Assembly (NCBI RefSeq): GCF_002304225.1
Contig: NZ_NSLB01000011.1
Span: 1-61,140 of the forward strand
DNA: 61,140 nt
From: Pseudomonas sp. HAR-UPW-AIA-41
GTDB lineage: Bacteria > Pseudomonadota > Gammaproteobacteria > Pseudomonadales > Pseudomonadaceae
Direction of reading: 5' to 3'
Below, piece by piece: positions 48,696 through 58,275 of the stretch; positions within the stretch are counted from its first letter, which is position 1; each line of letters opens with the position of its first letter. The notes beneath the pieces were generated by a model. That model was not told the DNA's origin. It did no database searches and saw only the letters and a program-made list of their open reading frames with translations. The translations under genes were made by a program, and so were the position numbers.

Positions 48696-49634
48696 ATGAC
48701 AGCCAACCCGATGATGCATCCCGACCGCATGACCCACCTGCGTGCCCTGGAGGCCGAATCCATCCACATCCTGCGCGAGGTGGTGGCGGTGATGCGCAAC
48801 CCCTGCCTGTTCTACTCCATCGGCAAGGACTCCACCGTCCTGCTGCACCTGGCCCGCAAGGCCTTCTTCCCGGGGCCGGTGCCTTTCCCGTTGCTGCATG
48901 TGGATACCGGCTGGGAGTTCGGCGAGATGGCCGTGTTCCGTGACCGCCTGGCGGAAAAGCTGAAACTGGATATGCGCGTGCACATCAACCCGGACGGCGC
49001 GCGTCTGAACATCACGCCCTTCTCGGTGGGCTCGGCCAAGTACACCGATGTGATGAAGACCGAAGCGCTCAAGCAGGCGCTGGACCAGTACGGTTTCGAT
49101 GCCTGCTTCGGTGGCGCGCGGCGCGACGAGGAAAAGTCCCGGGCCAAGGAGCGCGTCTGCTCCTTCCGCGACAACCGCTACCGCTGGGACCCGAAGCAGC
49201 AACGCCCGGAGCTCTGGCAGCTGTACAACACCCGCGTGCAGCCGGGGGAAAGCCTGCGCGTGTTCCCCCTGTCGAACTGGACCGAGCTGGATATCTGGCA
49301 GTACATCCATCTGGAGAACATCGAGATCGTCGACCTCTACCGCGCCGCCGAGCGGCCGGTGGTGGAGCATGAGGGCACACTGATCTGCATCGACGACGAA
49401 CGCATCGTGCCGCACCTGACCGCCGCCCAGCGCGCCGGCATCCGCAAACGCTGGGTGCGTTTCCGCACGCTGGGCTGCTACCCGCTGACGGGCGCCGTGG
49501 AGTCCACCGCCACCGATGTGCCGCAGATCATTCAGGAAATGCTGATGACCCGCACCTCGGAACGTCAGGGGCGGATCATCGACCACGATCAGGACGGCTC
49601 GATGGAGAAGAAAAAGATCGAGGGCTATTTCTGA
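48696..49634 (+). CDS. cysD: sulfate adenylyltransferase subunit 2, orphan copy
   Basis: A 312-residue CysD ([22 protein letters not shown]-loop [56 protein letters not shown]-terminal [20 protein letters not shown]). It adenylates sulfate to APS and normally needs the GTPase CysN as partner. No cysN follows: the next gene is convergent and overlaps by 10 bp. It ends a run with IDH and the zinc-ribbon gene. Probably a paralog of the assimilatory CysD; its partner may be encoded elsewhere. Confidence 0.87.
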   Translation: MTANPMMHPDRMTHLRALEAESIHILREVVAVMRNPCLFYSIGKDSTVLLHLARKAFFPGPVPFPLLHVDTGWEFGEMAVFRDRLAEKLKLDMRVHINPDGARLNITPFSVGSAKYTDVMKTEALKQALDQYGFDACFGGARRDEEKSRAKERVCSFRDNRYRWDPKQQRPELWQLYNTRVQPGESLRVFPLSNWTELDIWQYIHLENIEIVDLYRAAERPVVEHEGTLICIDDERIVPHLTAAQRAGIRKRWVRFRTLGCYPLTGAVESTATDVPQIIQEMLMTRTSERQGRIIDHDQDGSMEKKKIEGYF

Positions 49635-50410
49635 GCCTGGGCCGGCTGTAAACCGTAGCGGGTCAGAATGGCGGCGACCTCGCCACGGCGCTGCAGCTCG
49701 CCGAGGGCCCGGTCGAAGGCCTCGAAGGCATCCCGGCTGACCCGCGCCCGCGACAGGCCGATCCCATAGTGAATGGGCTGTACCGTGCCCGCTTCGCGGA
49801 CATTCTCCAGCTGCAGCTGCTGCTGGAGGTACAGCGCCACGTCACGGTTCATCAGCACCGCTCCGCGCGCGCCGTAGCGTCCGGCCGCCAGCTTGCGCAG
49901 GACGCGGGGATTGTCGGTTTCCATCTCCATCGTGGCATCTTCGGCCTTCTTGAGCAGCTCCTCGAGAATCATGGCCGTACCCGAGGGGCCGTAAACTCCG
50001 ATGTGATAGCCCTTAAGATCCGTCGCCTGGCGGTAGACCAACGCACTGTCCTGCCCGGTAAACAGGCTGTAGTGCGCCGTCACCAGCATGCGGCTGATAT
50101 GAAAGTAATACTGGCGCTGAGGGTTATCGACCACAGTGAAGATACCCTCGACCTTACCCTCCTCGGCCAGACTCAAGGCCCGGCGCCAGGGCAACACCTC
50201 GACGCTGCAGGCCTGCTTCAGACGCTGGCAGGCAAGCTCGATGATCTCCACGAAAGGTCCGGCACCCTGAGCCGCCGGCCCATCCAGTGCAACCCGCTGT
50301 CCCTCCAGCGGATAGGTGAACGGCGGAAAATCCTCGGTGACAAAACGCCAGGGCTCGGCCTGTACCTGTAAAGTGCACAGAACCATGAGGATAAAAAAAC
50401 ACAGGCGCAT
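49625..50410 (-). CDS. periplasmic solute-binding protein, family 3-like
   Basis: A 261-residue exported protein. A signal peptide (1-18, ending VQA) precedes [20 protein letters not shown] and [20 protein letters not shown], the lobe I pattern of amino-acid-type SBP_bac_3 proteins; lobe II contains [20 protein letters not shown]. It has no permease or ATPase neighbour, so it may act as a sensor ligand protein or with a distant transporter. GGAGGG precedes the ATG. It overlaps the convergent cysD gene by 10 bp. Confidence 0.75.
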   Translation of the reverse strand: MRLCFFILMVLCTLQVQAEPWRFVTEDFPPFTYPLEGQRVALDGPAAQGAGPFVEIIELACQRLKQACSVEVLPWRRALSLAEEGKVEGIFTVVDNPQRQYYFHISRMLVTAHYSLFTGQDSALVYRQATDLKGYHIGVYGPSGTAMILEELLKKAEDATMEMETDNPRVLRKLAAGRYGARGAVLMNRDVALYLQQQLQLENVREAGTVQPIHYGIGLSRARVSRDAFEAFDRALGELQRRGEVAAILTRYGLQPAQAQK

Positions 50411-50467
50411 CGCGGAATCCCTCCACTGTAACGCCTACAGCATAGGTGCTAAGGCGCAGGATGCCGC

Positions 50468-51658
50468 TCAGCCATAGGCGCGCAGACGGACCAATCGCCA
50501 GGCCGCCAGAGTGAACAGCAGGGTCAGGCTGGCGCCGCAGAGCAGCAGGCCGGTACTGGCCGGCAGCAGCTCCAGCAGCAGCCCGGCGCCGAGCCCGCCG
50601 GCGGCCGGAATCACCTGACTGGTCACGGTGTACAGGCTCAGCAGACGGCCGCGCAGGGCTGGCTCGCTTTCATGCTGCAGCAGCGCCACGATCAGGCTGA
50701 CCGCCAGGCCCGCGCCCATGCCGTTGGCGCCGAGGCAGAGCAGGGCGCCAAGCAGGCTCTCCTGCAGCCCCAACAGGCTCAGGGCAACGCCACTGAGCAC
50801 GGCAGCGACCAACAGGCTGCGACCCTGACCGAAGCGCCGCGCCAGCGGCAGCGCCAGCGCGCCACCGAGCAGCAGCGCCAGCGCCAGCGCACCGAGAAAC
50901 AGACCGCGGCCCATCTCGGACAGCATCAGCGTCTGCTGGGCAAAGCGCGGCAGCATCACCTGAATCGGCCCCATGGCCAGATAGATCAGCACCGCCGTGA
51001 GCAGCGCCTGCGCCAGCAGCGGCGTACCCAGGGCGTAGGCGAATCCCTGGCGGATACGCGCCAGCACATGGCCCTCCCCGCCCAGCGCCGGCACCCTGAG
51101 GCCCAGCAGCAGCGCGCTGGCGAGCATGAACAGCGCCAGACCGCTGGCCTGCACCGCCGGCCAGCCGCCCTGGGTGCGGGCCAGTGCCAGCAGCAGCGGC
51201 GCCAGGCCGAAACCGAGCATCACGAGGGCATTGAACAGCACCGCCAGCTTGGCCTGACGCTCACCGGCCAGCCGACCGAGCAGAGCCATGCGCGCCGGCG
51301 CCAACAGCGACCAGCCAATACCGGCACAGGTGGCACCGAGCAGATAGAAGCCCACGCCCCAGTGCTCGCTGCGGCTGGCCGCCACCAGCCAGAGCAGGGC
51401 GGCGAGAAAGGCGCCGTGGGCGATCTGCGCGATGCGCTGCGGCGAATGCTGATCGCACCAGGCACCGGCCGGCCAGCCGAGCAGCAGCGGCACGCCGAAG
51501 CACAGGGCAAAGCCGGCGCCGGCCAGGGCATCGCGCCCCCAGACGTCCTGGGCGTAGAGGATCACCGTGTAGTTGGTCAGGTGACCGGCGAGAAAGCCGG
51601 CCAGACAGGCCACGAAGAAACGGATCAGGTCCCAGCGGCTGTAGGGAGATGCAGACAA
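50468..51658 (-). CDS. MFS transporter of the heme-propeller operon
   Basis: A 396-residue major facilitator with 11-12 membrane helices, GWPAGAWCDQHSPQRIAQIA as the loop 2-3 signature and many Ala/Leu segments, similar to EntS-type exporters. Translation appears to start at TTG (51658), with CCGGAG 8 nt upstream. It is the last gene of a minus-strand run with the BASS transporter, SDR and heme-propeller genes, 49 bp after the latter. Substrate unknown. Confidence 0.78.
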   Translation of the reverse strand: MSASPYSRWDLIRFFVACLAGFLAGHLTNYTVILYAQDVWGRDALAGAGFALCFGVPLLLGWPAGAWCDQHSPQRIAQIAHGAFLAALLWLVAASRSEHWGVGFYLLGATCAGIGWSLLAPARMALLGRLAGERQAKLAVLFNALVMLGFGLAPLLLALARTQGGWPAVQASGLALFMLASALLLGLRVPALGGEGHVLARIRQGFAYALGTPLLAQALLTAVLIYLAMGPIQVMLPRFAQQTLMLSEMGRGLFLGALALALLLGGALALPLARRFGQGRSLLVAAVLSGVALSLLGLQESLLGALLCLGANGMGAGLAVSLIVALLQHESEPALRGRLLSLYTVTSQVIPAAGGLGAGLLLELLPASTGLLLCGASLTLLFTLAAWRLVRLRAYG

Positions 51659-51707
51659 GACAGGTACTCCGGAAGGCGGCGGCCCGGGGCAGGCCGCCGC
51701 GAAGGCC

Positions 51708-53486
51708 TCACTGGCCCGGCTTGAGCTCGATCAGGGTCGGCTGACCGTCCTCGATCTGCCAGCTGGGGAAGGCGCCGTTGCTGGTGAACACCCGGCCGTC
51801 GGCGGCGATCTCGATGTCGCGGGTGAACGTCACCTTGCGCGGCATGGGGAAGGTGCGCCACTGGCCGCTGGCGATATCCAGACGCATCAGGTTGTCCGAA
51901 GCGGTGCCGGTGACCCACACCTGCTGGCGGGCGCGGTCGACGTTGAGCGAGTAGGGCGTCTCGGCGCCATTGAGCGCGGTGGGCAGCGGGTAATCCTTGA
52001 AGCTGCCGTCAGCCGGGCGATAGCGGACGATCTTGGCCTCGGGGAAGGCAGCGATCCACACATCGCCCACGGCATCGGCGCGCAGGCGGCGCGGGCCCTG
52101 GAACGGCGTGTCGATGACCTGCACGCTGTCGGTCTTGGGATCGATCACGCCGATGGAGTCGGCATGCAGGCGGGCAAACCACACCCGGCCATCCGGCGCC
52201 ACGTCGATGCCGTAGGGCAGCGGCATGCCGGTCACGCGCTTATCCACCGGCAACCAGTGCATCGGCATGCCCCAGTTCATCAGCTTGCGCACCACGCCAT
52301 TGAGCGCCAGACCCACTTCCTCCTTGGTGCTGCGCGCCGGCAGCCCGTAGGTGCGGAAGCTCTTGGTCTGGCGGTCGAAGCGGCCGACCTGGTTGGACAG
52401 CGCCAGGGTGAACCAGACGTTGTCCTGCGCATCGATACGCACGGTGTGCGGGTACAGACCGTCATCGAAGTAGTGGGTGGTGAAGGTCTTACTGACCGGG
52501 TCGAACTCGAACAGGCGCTGCTGCAGCGAGGGCGTGATGAAGATGTGGCCATCCTTCGGCGACTCGGCGAAGGAGTGGATACCGGCGGTGGTTTCCAGCT
52601 TGGGGTAGGTCTTCAGCCGGCCGCTGAACAGCCCGCCGATCTCGTCGCCCTCGTCCACCGGCGTCTTGTAAACCACGGTCTGGCCGGTCCCAGGGTCGAT
52701 CTCCCACAGGCGGTCCTGCAGGTTGTCGCCGACATAGATCTTGCCGCTGCTGTGCAGCAGCAGGTCATGCATCTGCGAGAAGGGGTCGCCGATCGGCCAC
52801 TCGCGCACCTGGGCACCGGCCAGATGGGTTTCCCACGGCTTGGCGCGCAGGACTTTCTCCGGGTGCTGGCGCAGGTCGGTGTAGCCCTTCTGGAACACCT
52901 CGATGAGTTTCGGCTGGTGCTCGCTGGACGGACGCGCGCCATAGCCGATCATGCGTTCCATCACCTGCTGCCATTCTTCCTCGCTGCGCTCGCGGCGCAT
53001 GAAGAAGCTGCCCTGCTGATGACAGAAGCTGCACTGCTCCATGGCGGTTTTCTTCAGCGATGCGTCGCCGCCGAAATCCAGCGCGGCAAACCAGGCGTTG
53101 GCCGGCTGCTGGGCAGCCAGCGCGGCCGGATCGGTCTCGGCAGTGAGGCGCAGCTCCAGGGTGGCATCGGCGCTGACACCGGCCTGGCTCAGGTCCTTAT
53201 AGCCCGGCACGCGCACGCGCAGATTCAGCGGCACGGCTTCCGGGTAATCGACCTGCACGCGGCCGTCGGCACCGGCGAAGGCGGTGATCTCCGGGCTGAT
53301 GCGCTGTTCGGTACGCTCGCGTGGATAGCCGTTGTCGTCACCGGCGGCGCGCAGCGGGCGCTCGGCCTTCAGCGTGACCATGGCCAGCGGCAGAGGCGCA
53401 CCGGCGGCATCCCGGATACTTACCTGCAGGGCCTGAGCGGGCAGGGCCGCGGCAGTGAGGGCGAGGGCAACAACGGCATTACGCAT
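51708..53486 (-). CDS. exported c-heme protein with Vgb-like beta-propeller
   Basis: A 592-residue periplasmic protein. After a signal peptide (1-19) come an Ig-like/carboxypeptidase-regulatory domain (about 20-115), a c-type heme site CSFCH (152-156) in a helical cytochrome-like segment, and a six- or seven-bladed propeller (about 210-590) with Vgb/SMP-30-like repeats (ITPSLQQRLFEFDPVSKTFT; YGIDVAPDGRVWFARLHADS). A redox enzyme or lyase is plausible. The ATG at 53486 follows GGGAG and overlaps the SDR gene by 8 bp. Confidence 0.72.
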   Translation of the reverse strand: MRNAVVALALTAAALPAQALQVSIRDAAGAPLPLAMVTLKAERPLRAAGDDNGYPRERTEQRISPEITAFAGADGRVQVDYPEAVPLNLRVRVPGYKDLSQAGVSADATLELRLTAETDPAALAAQQPANAWFAALDFGGDASLKKTAMEQCSFCHQQGSFFMRRERSEEEWQQVMERMIGYGARPSSEHQPKLIEVFQKGYTDLRQHPEKVLRAKPWETHLAGAQVREWPIGDPFSQMHDLLLHSSGKIYVGDNLQDRLWEIDPGTGQTVVYKTPVDEGDEIGGLFSGRLKTYPKLETTAGIHSFAESPKDGHIFITPSLQQRLFEFDPVSKTFTTHYFDDGLYPHTVRIDAQDNVWFTLALSNQVGRFDRQTKSFRTYGLPARSTKEEVGLALNGVVRKLMNWGMPMHWLPVDKRVTGMPLPYGIDVAPDGRVWFARLHADSIGVIDPKTDSVQVIDTPFQGPRRLRADAVGDVWIAAFPEAKIVRYRPADGSFKDYPLPTALNGAETPYSLNVDRARQQVWVTGTASDNLMRLDIASGQWRTFPMPRKVTFTRDIEIAADGRVFTSNGAFPSWQIEDGQPTLIELKPGQ

Positions 53487-54429
53487 GCGGAACTCCCTGG
53501 GCATCGAGAAAGGCGATAAAGGCTTCGCGGCTGGTGTAGCGCGGGGTGTAGCCGAACTCTTCCTTCAGACGGCGGTTGGCCAGCACCGGGCGGTAACGCA
53601 GGAAATCGACCTGCTCAGGGCCGTACTGCGACAGGCGCAGTGGCTTGAGCACGCGCAGCACGCCCTGGATCAGTCCGGCCGGCAGCGGGCGGTAGGGCTT
53701 GCGCAGGATCTCGGCGATCTCGCGCAGGCTCAGGGCACCATCGCCGGCCAGGTTGTAGATGCCACTGGCACCTTTCTCCAGCCCTTTGCGGATGATGCTG
53801 ACCACGTCCTGATCCCAGATGAACACGAAGCGGCTGTCGCTGCCCTGAATGCCCAGCACCGCGCGTTTCTTGAACATGTCGGTGATCTGGTTGTTGACCC
53901 GTCTGCCGAGGATGGTGCCCGGACGCAGAATCAGCTGACGCAGCTCCGGGTGATTGATCCGCACGCGCACCAGCAGCTCCTCGACCTCGCGCTTGTGCTT
54001 GGCATAGGCAAAGCGGGCGTGGCCACGCAGCGGGTCGTGCTCGTCGATCCACTCGGCGTTCTCCGGGTAGTAGCCGTAGGCCGCGCCGGAGCTGGTGACG
54101 ATCAGCTGACCCACGCCATTGGCCACGGCCGCCTCGACAATGGCCTCGGTACCGCCGACATCAATGGCGTGCAGGGTCTCCTCGCTCATGCCCGGCGGCG
54201 GGCTGACCACCGAGGCCAGGTGGACGATGGCGTCCGGACGGCACTGGCCCACGACCTTGTGCACCTCGGCCCGCTGGCTGATATCCAGGTGCAGCGGATG
54301 GATGTTGTCGCGCGCCGTGATCTCGCGGATGTCGGCAGCAAACAGCTGCCAGTTGGGTTGCTGCACAGCCAGGTCACTGAGGACCTGCTGACCGATGAAG
54401 CCGGCGGCGCCGGTAATCAGGACGCGCAT
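53479..54429 (-). CDS. extended SDR, NAD-dependent epimerase/dehydratase
   Basis: A 316-residue extended short-chain dehydrogenase. The N-terminal MRVLITGAAGFIGQQVLSDL is the GxxGxxG NAD(P) motif. Catalytic parts are TSSGAAYGYYP and the Tyr-x-x-x-Lys in RFAYAKHKREVEELL. The C-terminal part is typical of UDP-sugar epimerases and 3-beta-hydroxysteroid dehydrogenase-like proteins, so the substrate may be a sugar nucleotide or a cyclic alcohol. Its start overlaps the BASS gene by 13 bp. Confidence 0.8.
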   Translation of the reverse strand: MRVLITGAAGFIGQQVLSDLAVQQPNWQLFAADIREITARDNIHPLHLDISQRAEVHKVVGQCRPDAIVHLASVVSPPPGMSEETLHAIDVGGTEAIVEAAVANGVGQLIVTSSGAAYGYYPENAEWIDEHDPLRGHARFAYAKHKREVEELLVRVRINHPELRQLILRPGTILGRRVNNQITDMFKKRAVLGIQGSDSRFVFIWDQDVVSIIRKGLEKGASGIYNLAGDGALSLREIAEILRKPYRPLPAGLIQGVLRVLKPLRLSQYGPEQVDFLRYRPVLANRRLKEEFGYTPRYTSREAFIAFLDAQGVPHA

Positions 54430-55340
54430 GGCTGTTCCTCCTTGGCGGTGCTCAGGTGGGGCGGATTACGCCGCCACAGAGCGACCAGCAACAGACCGGA
54501 GACGATGTGCCAGGTGCCCCACAGGGCGGCGATCAGCGCCATGTCCGGCTGGCCACCGAACTGGGTGAAGATCAGCCCCAGCGCCAGCCCCGAGTTCTGC
54601 ATACCGACCTCGATGGTCAGCGCGCGGCGGTCGAAATCCACCAGCCCGAAGATGCGTGCCGTGCCCCAACCCAGCAGCAGGGCACTGGCGTTGTGCAGCA
54701 CCACGATCAGCAGCAGCGGGCCGAGGCTGTCGAGCAGCAGGTGACGGTTGCCGATCACCGCCACCAGCAGGAAGCCGATGAAGGCAATCATGGTGAAACG
54801 CTTGAACCCCGGCAGGATGCGCGCGGTGAAGCGCGGCGCCAGGTTGCCCAGCAACATGCCCACCAGCAGCGGCGCCACCAGCATCAGCAGCAGGCCCTGC
54901 ACGATGCCGCTGGCATCGACCTGCAGGGTGCTCATCTGACCGCTGAGAAAAGCCGCCGTGTCCGGATTGAGGCTGGAGGTCAGGGCGAAGTTGAACGGCA
55001 GGGTGATGATCGCCAGCAGGCTGGAAACGCTGGTGACACTTACCGACAGAGCCGTGTTGCCCCGCGCCAGATGGGTGATGACATTGGACAGATTACCGCC
55101 GGGGCAGCAGGCCACCAGCAGCAGCCCCAGCTCGATACCGGGCTTGAGGTCCAGCAGCAGCGTGGCCAGGAGCGTCGCCCAGGGCAGCAACAGGCACTGC
55201 GCCAGCAGACCGGTAAACACCGGCAGCGGCCGCCGCAGGACATAGGAGAAATGGCTCAGGCGCAGCTCCAGCGCCACACCAAACATCAGGCTGGCCAGCA
55301 CCAGGCCCAGCCAGATCTGCTGGCTCTCGTCGTAATTCAT
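54417..55340 (-). CDS. bile acid:sodium symporter (BASS) family transporter
   Basis: A 307-residue membrane protein with 9-10 helices and both BASS signatures: CCPGGNLSNVITHLARGNTA with TSVSSLLAI (first crossover) and TIEVGMQNSGLALGLIF (second crossover), which form the Na+ sites. Bacterial BASS proteins import bile acids, pantoate or other organic acids. It is the first gene of the four-gene minus-strand operon. The initial Shine-Dalgarno is weak. Confidence 0.85.
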   Translation of the reverse strand: MNYDESQQIWLGLVLASLMFGVALELRLSHFSYVLRRPLPVFTGLLAQCLLLPWATLLATLLLDLKPGIELGLLLVACCPGGNLSNVITHLARGNTALSVSVTSVSSLLAIITLPFNFALTSSLNPDTAAFLSGQMSTLQVDASGIVQGLLLMLVAPLLVGMLLGNLAPRFTARILPGFKRFTMIAFIGFLLVAVIGNRHLLLDSLGPLLLIVVLHNASALLLGWGTARIFGLVDFDRRALTIEVGMQNSGLALGLIFTQFGGQPDMALIAALWGTWHIVSGLLLVALWRRNPPHLSTAKEEQPCAS

Positions 55341-55489
55341 CAGCTGAATATCCAGGGACAGGAAGACATGCCGCAGAGACTAGGCCAGTCGCGCCGCGGC
55401 CGCACTGGCAAGAACGGCCAGCGGGTGTGGCGATTACCGCCAGGGGTGCGACATCCTGACCTGGAGTCGCACTTGGGGTTTGCGCCGAG

Positions 55490-55506
55490 TCGTAATACCC
55501 TTACGA
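55490..55506. promoter_or_regulatory. TCGTAA-TACCC-TTACGA dyad
   Basis: A perfect 6-bp inverted repeat with a 5-bp centre, 37 bp before the small coiled-coil gene. It could be an operator for that gene. The rest of 55341-55542 shows no further clear signal. Confidence 0.35.
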
Positions 55507-55542
55507 GGACTAAGCCTTTGGTCATTCCACAACTCAGCAGTC

Positions 55543-55890
55543 ATGGCCAGCCACCTCCCCCCTCTACAACTGCTTTGCCTGGATATTCCTCAAGCCTGTC
55601 GTGCGCACGACCTGCTCGACGCGGCCGGCATCGATTGTCAGATCCTCAGCAGCCCCAACGCTTGCCTGTTGGCGCCACACTGTCGAGCCATCGAATCGGC
55701 CGAAACCCAGCGCCTGAGCCATTTGCAACAGGCCTTGCATGACACCGTAGCGACCTTGGAAAAAACCCGCCACGCATTCAAGTCCCGTGACCTGGCCGAG
55801 CTGCGCAAGCGCCTTGAAGTTCTTCTACAAAACTTGTCGGACACGGCAGCTTCGGGTAAAACGCCCGTAGAAGGTTCCGCCCCGGCCTGA
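55543..55890 (+). CDS. small protein with C-terminal coiled coil
   Basis: A 115-residue soluble protein. The N-terminus (PPLQLLCLDIPQACRAHDLL, GIDCQILSSPNACLLAPHC) has four Cys and a His that could bind metal. The C-terminal half (ESAETQRLSHLQQALHDTVA, TRHAFKSRDLAELRKRLEVL) is a helical coiled coil of the kind used for dimerisation. I do not recognise the family. It is followed by a strong terminator and then the globin-GGDEF-EAL gene. Confidence 0.55.
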   Translation: MASHLPPLQLLCLDIPQACRAHDLLDAAGIDCQILSSPNACLLAPHCRAIESAETQRLSHLQQALHDTVATLEKTRHAFKSRDLAELRKRLEVLLQNLSDTAASGKTPVEGSAPA

Positions 55891-55941
55891 CGGTGGCGGA
55901 AGCCGGCTTTGCCGGGCAGGACGCATGGGCCTGTAAGACAG

Positions 55942-55993
55942 AGCGCTAGTGACATCCGTTGGATTGCCCCACGGATGTCACTAGCGCTTTTTT
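55942..55993 (+). terminator. 18-bp-stem intrinsic terminator just before the GGDEF-EAL gene
   Basis: AGCGCTAGTGACATCCGT (55942-55959) pairs perfectly with the 18 bases at 55971-55988 across an 11-nt loop, followed by six T residues. Only about 19 nt separate the T-run from the Shine-Dalgarno of the downstream gene. It ends the small coiled-coil gene but leaves little room for a separate promoter for the next gene. Confidence 0.92.
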
Positions 55994-56021
55994 ATTGCCC
56001 GCTAAAAAGTACGAGGAATGC

Positions 56022-58259
56022 ATGGGCAGCCCCGAAGAACTTAAAGCGCTGTTGCGCAGCATTGGCCTGGACCATCAGGAAGTGCAAACGCGTCTGGACT
56101 TTCTGCAATGGAGCAGCGCCGACGCTGAAAGGCTGCAGCAGGGTATCGACTGGCTGGGTAATGCCCATGAAGATTTTGTCGATCAGCTATACAACCATCT
56201 CGGCAGCTTCCCCACTCCGGCCGGCCTGCTCCAGCAACCCGGCGTGCTGCAACGTCTCAAGGCCAGTCAGAAGGCCTACTACCAGCGCCTGTGGCGTGGC
56301 CCGCACGATGCCGACTACGTTCGTGAGCGACTGCGCGTGGGCTGGGTGCACGAACGTGTCGGCCTGGAACTGAAATGGTACCTGGGCGCCTACCGCCTGT
56401 ACCTCGACCGGATGCTCACCAGCCTGTTCGATGGCCATGCCCAACACGAGCTGTTCGCCAGCCTGCTCAAGGCCGTGTTCTTTGACATGAGCCTGGCGGT
56501 GGATGCGTACAGCGCGACCCAGCGACAAGCCCTGGAAAGCAGCGATGCACGCTATGCCCGGGCCCTGCGCGGGGCTAACGACGGCATCTGGGACTGGCAC
56601 ATCGACCGCGACCAGCTGTACCTGTCCGAGCGCTGGGCCAGCATGCTCGGTCTGGCCCGCGACGAGTTGGGCGAGGGCAGTGCCGGCTGGTTCGCCCGCG
56701 TCCATCCCGAAGACTTGCCAGGTCTGCGCCTGGCGGTGCAGCAGCACCTGGGCGGCAATAGCCCGTCGCTGCAACACCAGTACCGCATCCGCCACCGTGA
56801 AGGACATTACCTGTGGGTGCTGCTGCGAGGAGTGCTCAGCAGCGATGAGCGCGGCGGGCAGCGTCTGGCCGGCTCGCAAAGCGATATCAGCCAGCACAAA
56901 GCTGCCGAACAGAACCTGCAGCATGCCGCCCGGCACGACCCACTGACCGGCCTGGCCAACCGCACGCGTCTGCAAGAGTTGCTTGCCCAAGCCCAGGAGC
57001 GCCGCCAGCGGCCCGGCGCCCGTCACACAGCACTGCTGTTCATTGACCTCGATCGTTTCAAGCTGATCAACGACAGCCTCGGCCACAGCAGCGGCGATCT
57101 GGTGCTGGTGGAAGTGGCACAGCGTCTCAAGCGCTGCCTGCGCCCAGGCGATCATCTCGCGCGCTTCGGCGGCGACGAGTTTGTCGTCCTGCTCGATGAC
57201 CTGGCTCAGCTCGAAGACGCCGAACGGGTGGCCCAGCGCATGCTCGACGAACTGCACCTGCCGTTGCAGCTGGACGAGCGCCAGCTCAGCGTGAGCGCCA
57301 GTATCGGCATTGCCGGCCTTGGCGAAGCGGATATCGGCGACGACGTACTGCGCGCCGCGGACCTCGCCATGTACCGCGCCAAGGATGCCGGCAAGGCGCG
57401 CTTCGCCCGCTACAGCGCAGAGCTGCAGGAGCGTGCGGCACGGCGGCTGCAGCTGGAAAGCGCTCTGGCGCAGGCGCTGGAGCGCGGCGAATTCGACCTG
57501 CACTTCCAACCGATCTGCCGCCTGGAACGCGGCCATAACCGCGTGGTCGGCGTAGAGGCCCTGTTGCGCTGGCAGCATGAAGGCCGCTGGGTATCACCGG
57601 AGGAATTCATTCCGATTCTGGAAGAGTCCGGCGACATCCTCGCGGTCGGCGAGTGGGCGTTGTTCCATGCTGCCTGGCAGTGCATGTGCTGGCAGTGCGT
57701 GCAGCCGGGGCTCTACTGCGCGGTCAACCTGTCCAGCCAGCAGCTCAAGGTCAGCGACTTCGCGCGCCGCGTAGCTCGCATCCTCACTGAAACCGGGCTG
57801 CCAGCCAGCTGCCTGATCCTGGAAATCACCGAAAGCCAGCTGATGGAAGACAGCGCGCAGACCCTGGCCTGCCTGCGCGAGCTGGCCAGCCTCGGCGTGC
57901 GTCTGGCGCTCGATGACTTCGGCACCGGCTACTCATCGCTCGGCTACCTCAAGCGCTTCCCTCTGCACATCCTCAAGGTGGACAAGAGCTTCATCGGCGG
58001 CACCTGTCAGGACGAAGACCTGGCCACCATCAGTCGCGCCATCATCAAGCTCGGCCAGGGCCTGAACATGGCCGTGGTGGCAGAGGGCGTGGAGCAGAGC
58101 AGTCATCTGGACTTCCTCCGCGCCGAAGGCTGCGACTACGCCCAGGGCTACCTGCTCAGCCAGCCACAACCCGCCTGGCAGCTCGATCCGCTGCTACGGC
58201 AACAACCTGCCTACCTGCATCAGAGCCGCACCCCGACGCCAGCCGACTACTGCATCTGA
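56022..58259 (+). CDS. globin-coupled sensor with PAS, GGDEF and EAL domains
   Basis: A 745-residue signalling protein. Residues 1-165 resemble a protoglobin-type sensor (proximal His110 in [19 protein letters not shown]), expected to bind heme and sense O2. A PAS domain follows (about 181-295). The GGDEF domain has intact GGDEF (383-387) with an RxxD inhibitory site (RPGD, 374-377). The EAL domain keeps EALLRW (512-517) and [10 protein letters not shown]. Both c-di-GMP synthesis and breakdown are possible. The ATG follows GAGGA. It is paired with an Aer-type gene downstream. Confidence 0.87.
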   Translation: MGSPEELKALLRSIGLDHQEVQTRLDFLQWSSADAERLQQGIDWLGNAHEDFVDQLYNHLGSFPTPAGLLQQPGVLQRLKASQKAYYQRLWRGPHDADYVRERLRVGWVHERVGLELKWYLGAYRLYLDRMLTSLFDGHAQHELFASLLKAVFFDMSLAVDAYSATQRQALESSDARYARALRGANDGIWDWHIDRDQLYLSERWASMLGLARDELGEGSAGWFARVHPEDLPGLRLAVQQHLGGNSPSLQHQYRIRHREGHYLWVLLRGVLSSDERGGQRLAGSQSDISQHKAAEQNLQHAARHDPLTGLANRTRLQELLAQAQERRQRPGARHTALLFIDLDRFKLINDSLGHSSGDLVLVEVAQRLKRCLRPGDHLARFGGDEFVVLLDDLAQLEDAERVAQRMLDELHLPLQLDERQLSVSASIGIAGLGEADIGDDVLRAADLAMYRAKDAGKARFARYSAELQERAARRLQLESALAQALERGEFDLHFQPICRLERGHNRVVGVEALLRWQHEGRWVSPEEFIPILEESGDILAVGEWALFHAAWQCMCWQCVQPGLYCAVNLSSQQLKVSDFARRVARILTETGLPASCLILEITESQLMEDSAQTLACLRELASLGVRLALDDFGTGYSSLGYLKRFPLHILKVDKSFIGGTCQDEDLATISRAIIKLGQGLNMAVVAEGVEQSSHLDFLRAEGCDYAQGYLLSQPQPAWQLDPLLRQQPAYLHQSRTPTPADYCI

Positions 58260-58275
58260 ACGAAGAGCCGGAACG

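Noticed and set aside
52164..53519. 451-residue plus-strand frame across the heme-propeller gene
   Set aside because: Shadow frame; the minus strand has a signal peptide, CSFCH and propeller repeats.
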